A stretch of DNA of 35,100 bases from Acidobacteria bacterium RIFCSPLOWO2_12_FULL_66_21. Lineage in GTDB: Bacteria; Acidobacteriota; Vicinamibacteria; Vicinamibacterales; 2-12-FULL-66-21. The position numbers and the translations under genes are program-made. Positions 31,302 through 35,100 of the stretch are shown here, piece by piece (positions within the stretch are counted from its first letter, which is position 1; each line of letters begins with the position of its first letter). Under the pieces are notes generated by a model. That model ran no database searches. It saw nothing but the letters and a program-made list of their open reading frames with translations, and was not told the origin of the DNA. Location of the stretch: assembly GCA_001767455.1 (NCBI GenBank), contig MELC01000005.1, positions 100,645 through 135,744 of the forward strand, written 5' to 3'.

Positions 31302-31464
31302 AGTGTCCCGTCCCAGTGGTTCGCGACACAATTCCCGGGCGGGGCATCCCGCCTCGCGGCGTTGCCCCTCGCTCACATACGGCCTGTATGCTCGCTCGTC
31401 GCGCCTTGCGATCCGGGCGCCGCGCCCGGGACTTATGCCACGATCCACTGGGACGGGACACTAG
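31302..31464. mobile_element. Fold-back element (MITE-like) with perfect 20-bp terminal repeats
   Basis: CTAGTGTCCCGTCCCAGTGG at the left end is repeated as its exact reverse complement at 31445-31464. Further in, the two halves remain similar (TCCCGGGCG against CGCCCGGGA), down to a centre near CATACGGCCTGTATG, so the whole 163 bp forms one imperfect hairpin. It has no gene of its own. It lies between the intI remnant and the first cassette. The outer CTAG or TA may be the target duplication. Confidence 0.85.
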
Positions 31465-31664
31465 CACGATCTGCAGAATTCCCTCGGAACGCGGTTACGC
31501 GCGACTTTCCGTGGAGCACCGGTCGGCGTAATGTGGTGCCCGGCCGAGGCTCACGCCGGCAACCGGCGTGGGAGCAGCAGCTTGCGGGACCGCGATCCAA
31601 AACGGTGCAGCGGATACGCGCCGGGGCCCGCAGCTAACCACACTCAGAGCCGATCGAGCGGGCT
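31465..31664. other. Non-coding remnant with one perfect stem-loop
   Basis: No gene can be supported here. The only structure is CACGCCGG-CAA-CCGGCGTG at 31552-31570, an 8-bp stem with a 3-base loop. This stretch should have held the end of intI and an attI site, but I can recognise neither. Confidence 0.5.
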
Positions 31665-31925
31665 TCTCACGCGCCCGCTGCACGACTGACTCGTGCAGGT
31701 GATACCAAGACGGCGGCCCGAACTGCGGATCGCGGCAGATCCGCGCCGCCGGAAATGCAAACTGCCATCCCCACTCTGTCGCCGCATTCGGGTACTTGCT
31801 TCGTGTTGTGGAAGATGATGTACCGCCGAATCCAGTCCACGTAGGCCTGCTCCGTCCGCCGACTGTAGTGCCGCGCACGGATGGCGTGCCGCACGCGATC
31901 AAGGAGCTTGGGAGGCGACCCAGCG
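31665..31925 (-). pseudogene. intI: Integron integrase (IntI) remnant
   Basis: The N-terminal part, PPKLLDRVRHAIRARHYSRRTEQAYVDWIRRYIIFHNTK, matches the opening of integron tyrosine recombinases. At about 31797 the frame changes and the sequence jumps to KYPNAATEWGWQFAFPAARICRDP and HLHESVVQRA, the extra region found in IntI proteins but not in ordinary XerC/D-type recombinases. About 170 residues between the two parts are lost, as are the last ~70, with the HxxR motif and catalytic tyrosine. The gene cannot be active. It points in the same direction as the cassettes, with its 3' end towards them. Confidence 0.88.
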
Positions 31926-32080
31926 TCGTGAGACGGAACGACACACGAAGGCGGGTGGACCGGCGAGGCACTTGGCGGGAGCTGTCGGGGATGGCAAAGG
32001 TGGCGTACAAACGGACTCACCGGCTCTTGTTGAAGAACCTGGAATCTCGAGCCGCCCGAGCAGCGACGGCTGTCGGCTGG

Positions 32081-33658
32081 CTAACCGACCCCGCTACGCC
32101 CGCTCTTCAATCGCTCGAAGTCTGCGTACCGCTTCCTCAGTTCGCGATACACCGCGACGTTCGCCGGCACGGGCGCGATGCGCCCACGCTCGTCGACGTC
32201 GGTGACGCCGGACACGACCTGCTCCCACGGCAGCTCTCGCCCTTGTGACAGCTCGTACGCGTGGTACGCGCGCAGCGCGGCGCCGAGCGCCGCCGCATTC
32301 GCGTCCGCGGTACGGTAGACCTCCGCGCCGAACACGTCGGCCATCACCTGGAGGATGTCGCGGTTGGCCGACGCGCCGCCCGTCGCGATGACGCGATCGC
32401 ACGGCTGCCAGAGGCGTTCCGCGCGGTTGGCCATCGACATCATCTGCGCGTCGACGACAGCGCGCACATTTCCGGCGGCATCCGCGACGTCGAGGTTCAA
32501 TCGATGAACGCCCGCCGGCGCGTGGGGTGTGACCTCCGGATCGAACCAGGGCAGCATCAGAGCGCCGCCGTTGCCGGCGGGTGTCTGGCGGAGCGCGCGC
32601 GAGAAGCTCTCCCAGTCCATCCGATACTGATCGCGGACCGCTTCACGCGCGAGCGACCCGTTCCTGAAGCAGAGCAGCGCCATGTACCCGCCGGCAGGTG
32701 ATGCGAAGACGTGCGACCCGACCGACGGTGTCGGCAGGGTCGCGCTGAAACCGAACACGGTGTCGCTCGTCCCCAGCGACACGCCAAGCCATCCTTTGCG
32801 TACAAGACCGGTGCCGATCAGGCTGCACGGATTGTCCCCGGACCAGACGATGACGGCTGCCGGGGGGAATCCATAGCGCTCACGCCAGTACGGCGCAAGC
32901 GCGCCGGCGATCGTCCACGAGGATTGCAGCGCGGGCAGCTTGACGCCAAGGCCGGGCGCCGTCGCATCGAGGGCGGCCTCCGCCCACGCCAGCGTCCGGA
33001 TGTCCATGAGGTTCATGCCGGAGCCGTCCGCGTGATCGATCGACGCGTCCGTGCCGGCGAGAAGAGAGGCGAGCCATGAGCTGACCAGATGAATGCGCGC
33101 GGTTCGGGCGTAGCTCTCGCGATCCGTTTCGAAGAACTTGCGGATCTGCGGTCCCGTGAACCGTTCGGTGGCCGCCGAACCTGTCAGCGCCGCGGTGGCC
33201 TCGGGCCCGCCGAGCGCCTTGTCGATGGCGCGGCACTGGTCGCGCGTGCTCTCGTCCATCCAGATGGGGGAAGCCGCCCGGCTGAAGATTCCGTCGAGCT
33301 GTTTCGCGAGGGACCGGCGTGGATCGAGGGCCTGACACGAGGACGCCGCCCGTTCGTTTACATAGATGCTGCCATGCTGTTGACCGGATCCGGAGATGGC
33401 GCGCAGATCGCCAATGTCGAGCCCCGCTTCGCGCGAGACGATGGCCATCATCCGCTCGAGGGCCTCGGCCCACATCAGCGGCGGAGACGAGACCTCGAGG
33501 CCATTCCGGAGGACGCCGTGGGTGGTGCCGTATTCCGGGAACTCGCGATCGAATTCGAGCGAGTGCTCGAAGGCGACCGTGCGGCGCCAGGCATCGCTGT
33601 CGAGAACGATGGCCGACAGGCCCTGGGTGCTGCAGTCGAGTCCGAGGAAAAGCGGCAC
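32081..33658 (-). CDS. xylB: Xylulokinase (FGGY family)
   Basis: Xylulokinase phosphorylates D-xylulose with ATP to feed the pentose phosphate pathway. The 525-residue protein has FGGY motifs: FLGLDCSTQGLSAIVLD (phosphate 1), GSGQQHGSIYVNE, a central SGDNPCSLIGTGL with a catalytic-type Asp, WLGVSLGTSDTVFG (phosphate 2), and the C-terminal RVIATGGASANRDILQVMADVFG adenosine motif. The length is usual for the family. Start is GTG 33658, 3 bp after the stop of the aldo/keto reductase gene, indicating an operon. Together with the sugar ABC operon and epimerase beyond the integron remnant it may use xylose or a related sugar. Confidence 0.92.
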   Translation of the reverse strand: MPLFLGLDCSTQGLSAIVLDSDAWRRTVAFEHSLEFDREFPEYGTTHGVLRNGLEVSSPPLMWAEALERMMAIVSREAGLDIGDLRAISGSGQQHGSIYVNERAASSCQALDPRRSLAKQLDGIFSRAASPIWMDESTRDQCRAIDKALGGPEATAALTGSAATERFTGPQIRKFFETDRESYARTARIHLVSSWLASLLAGTDASIDHADGSGMNLMDIRTLAWAEAALDATAPGLGVKLPALQSSWTIAGALAPYWRERYGFPPAAVIVWSGDNPCSLIGTGLVRKGWLGVSLGTSDTVFGFSATLPTPSVGSHVFASPAGGYMALLCFRNGSLAREAVRDQYRMDWESFSRALRQTPAGNGGALMLPWFDPEVTPHAPAGVHRLNLDVADAAGNVRAVVDAQMMSMANRAERLWQPCDRVIATGGASANRDILQVMADVFGAEVYRTADANAAALGAALRAYHAYELSQGRELPWEQVVSGVTDVDERGRIAPVPANVAVYRELRKRYADFERLKSGRSGVG

Positions 33659-33661
33659 GGC

Positions 33662-34648
33662 TCACCAGTAGGCATGTACGACCGGCCGGATGTACTGGTC
33701 GTACACCTCGCGGACGGCGTCCATCAGGCGCGGCTCGATGGCCGGAGCGGATCCGGCCGTCGCGTTGTCAGAGGCCTGCGCCGGGGTCTTCGCGCCGGGG
33801 ATCGCGCACGTCACCGCGTCGAACATCAGGATCCACCGCAGCGCGAACTGCGCCATCGTCAGGCCATCCGGCACGACCGCGCGCAGCCGCTCGACGGCCG
33901 CCAAGCCGATGTCGTACGGGACTCCCGAGAGGGTCTCTCCCTTGTCGAACGCTTGTCCCTCGCGGTTGTAGGCGCGGTGATCGTCAGCCGCGAACGCCGT
34001 GTCGGGCTTCAATTTGCCGGTGAGGAGACCGCTCGCAAGCGGCACGCGCGCGAGGATGCCGACCTGCCGCGCGTGGGCGTCCGGGAAGACGCGCTCGGCG
34101 GGCTTCAGGCGGAACATGTTGAAGATGATCTGGACGCTCTGCACACGCGGGTACTGCATGGCGGCGATCGCCTCGTCGGCGCTCTCCACGCTGACGCCGT
34201 AGTAGCGCAGCTTTCCGGCGCTGACCAGATCGTCGAGGTACCCGAACACGTCCGGGCGCTCGTACAGTGCCGTCGGAGGGCAGTGAAGCTGCAGCAGATC
34301 GAGCGCCTCGACCTCGAGGTTCCGGAGGCTGCGTTCGACCCACGCCGTCAGGTTCTCGCGGCTGTAGCCCTCGCACGTCTGGCGCGGCAGCCGTCGTCCC
34401 GCTTTCGTGGCCACCCGGATGGTGTCCCGCGGGCGCTCGCGCCGAAGCCGCGCGACGAGGCGCTCGCTCCGGCCGTCGCCGTACACGTCCGCCGTGTCGA
34501 TAAAGTTGACGCCGGCGTCGACGGCCGCGTGCAGTGCGGCCATCGAGTCCTCGTCGTTGACCGAGCCCCAGTCGGCGCCGATGGCCCAGGCCCCGAAACC
34601 AATGACGGACACCCGCATGTCGGTGCGGCCGAGCTGTCGGTATTCCAT
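33662..34648 (-). CDS. Aldo/keto reductase
   Basis: This 328-residue NADPH-dependent oxidoreductase has the AKR barrel: MEYRQLGRTDMRVSVIGFGAWAIG, AVDAGVNFIDTADVYGDGRSE with the catalytic Asp and Tyr, ATKAGRR with the Lys, LDLLQLHCPP with the His, and a C-terminal cofactor segment CAIPGAKTPAQASDN. It resembles the YajO/YghZ-like group that acts on sugars and reactive aldehydes. ATG 34648 is the first start before the conserved opening. It is the upstream gene of a pair with xylulokinase, so a sugar or polyol substrate is likely, though unproven. Confidence 0.92.
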   Translation of the reverse strand: MEYRQLGRTDMRVSVIGFGAWAIGADWGSVNDEDSMAALHAAVDAGVNFIDTADVYGDGRSERLVARLRRERPRDTIRVATKAGRRLPRQTCEGYSRENLTAWVERSLRNLEVEALDLLQLHCPPTALYERPDVFGYLDDLVSAGKLRYYGVSVESADEAIAAMQYPRVQSVQIIFNMFRLKPAERVFPDAHARQVGILARVPLASGLLTGKLKPDTAFAADDHRAYNREGQAFDKGETLSGVPYDIGLAAVERLRAVVPDGLTMAQFALRWILMFDAVTCAIPGAKTPAQASDNATAGSAPAIEPRLMDAVREVYDQYIRPVVHAYW

Positions 34649-35100
34649 TGCGATACCGTAGCACAGCGCACGAAGACTGGTTCTTACTGGCGACAGCCGA
34701 CCCCGACGATGCACGCCCCGACACCCCGACGAGGCACGAGCCGACGGCTTTTCGTTTCACGAAGACCACAAGGGCACGAAGTTCACGAAGGCTGTAAGGC
34801 TTCTGGAAGATCCGATGTCCCCGGTGTGCCGTCGAGCCGCGCGCAGCGCGGCGCCGGCCGGCGGCAGCCGGCGGCCGGCGCTCGACGGCACACCCGCGGG
34901 CGTACGCCGTCAGGCTGTCCAAACCTGCTCGGATGGCCATATCGAAACAGCTGGACGCCGGGACGGCGGGACAAGCGGGACACAAATCGATCTAGTGACG
35001 GTCTTCGTGGGCTTCGTGTCCTTGGCGCACTTTGTGCCGCAAACGCCGTGGGCGCGTGCAGCGGGACAGCGGGACGGTGGACAGTGGGACAGCGGGACAG
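34649..35100. other. Gene-free region rich in repeats and palindromes
   Basis: No coding region can be supported in these 450 bp. It holds CCCCGAC-type units at 34695-34725, a degenerate CACGAAG array at 34755-34796 with an inverted counterpart (CTTCGTG) near 35003-35023, a long hairpin at 34824-34893, and GGGACAGC-type units of 8 (once 7) bases at 34955-34985 and 35055-35100. It is the densest mix of repeat families in the window. Confidence 0.75.
34824..34893. repeat. 70-bp hairpin with 14-bp perfect stem base
   Basis: GTGTGCCGTCGAGC (34824-34837) pairs exactly with GCTCGACGGCACAC (34880-34893). Inside, CGCGC...GCGCG and GCCGGCC...GGCCGGC segments can extend the fold. No T-tract follows on either side, so it is more likely a dispersed palindrome than a terminator. 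Confidence 0.8.

Noticed and set aside
34824-34893. Intrinsic terminator
   Set aside because: The hairpin is long and GC-rich but is not followed by a T-tract in either direction, and no gene ends near it.
1-35100. tRNA or rRNA genes
   Set aside because: I noticed no tRNA-like or rRNA-like sequence while reading, but I could not run a covariance search, so absence is not proven.

Overview
The window is GC-rich and looks like a soil or sediment member of the Acidobacteriota, probably class Vicinamibacteria. The main pointers are an ADOP-type permease (acidobacterial duplicated orphan permease) with its PadR regulator, an MJ0619-like radical SAM protein of the kind tied to membrane-spanning lipids in that phylum, IntI and IS110 remnants that look acidobacterial, and many heptamer-repeat arrays. 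This taxonomic call is inference from gene content.\n\nLayout. 1-1696: 3' part of the error-prone polymerase dnaE2, broken by a ~245-bp insert bounded by inverted heptamer arrays. 1717-2695: two small membrane-protein genes (-). 2784-5504: a cluster (+) of a lipoprotein with kinase-like motifs, a DUF4956 membrane protein and a phospholipase D-like protein. 5488-7615 (-): a metallophosphatase lipoprotein, an unknown lipoprotein and YajQ. 7680-9735 (-): ECF sigma factor, likely anti-sigma factor and a secreted protein. 9859-11000 (+): a SET-domain methyltransferase and an alpha/beta hydrolase. 11066-15642 (-): a glycosyltransferase remnant, a nucleotide-sugar dehydrogenase, a sigma-54 response regulator and a small histidine kinase with a decayed ATP site, suggesting surface-polysaccharide control. 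15803-19579 (+): msrP and msrQ, split by a PadR gene with a near-consensus leaderless promoter and a collapsed ADOP permease. 19800-22514 (+): the radical SAM gene and a ferritin. 22518-26139 (-): a sugar ABC operon (ATPase, permease, binding protein) behind a LacI-type operator, with a secreted aldose 1-epimerase divergent from it. 32081-34648 (-): aldo/keto reductase and xylulokinase. The transporter, epimerase and kinase could form one sugar-use locus.\n\nThe most striking segment, 27683-31925, lies inside that sugar locus. It reads as a decayed chromosomal integron: an intI pseudogene that has lost its core and catalytic end, a likely attI core, a PIN/antitoxin cassette ending in a well-formed 70-bp attC site, and a second cassette region with a membrane protein ending in a second attC. 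That attC is split by an IS110/IS1111-family element whose removal restores a canonical GCCTAAC/GTTAGGC core. The intI remnant points the same way as the cassettes, an inverted arrangement. A 163-bp fold-back element with perfect 20-bp ends lies between intI and the array.\n\nA second theme is a set of dispersed heptamer arrays of several sequence families, often placed within a few bases of a start or stop codon, inside genes, or at truncation points, and sometimes joined to GC-rich palindromes.
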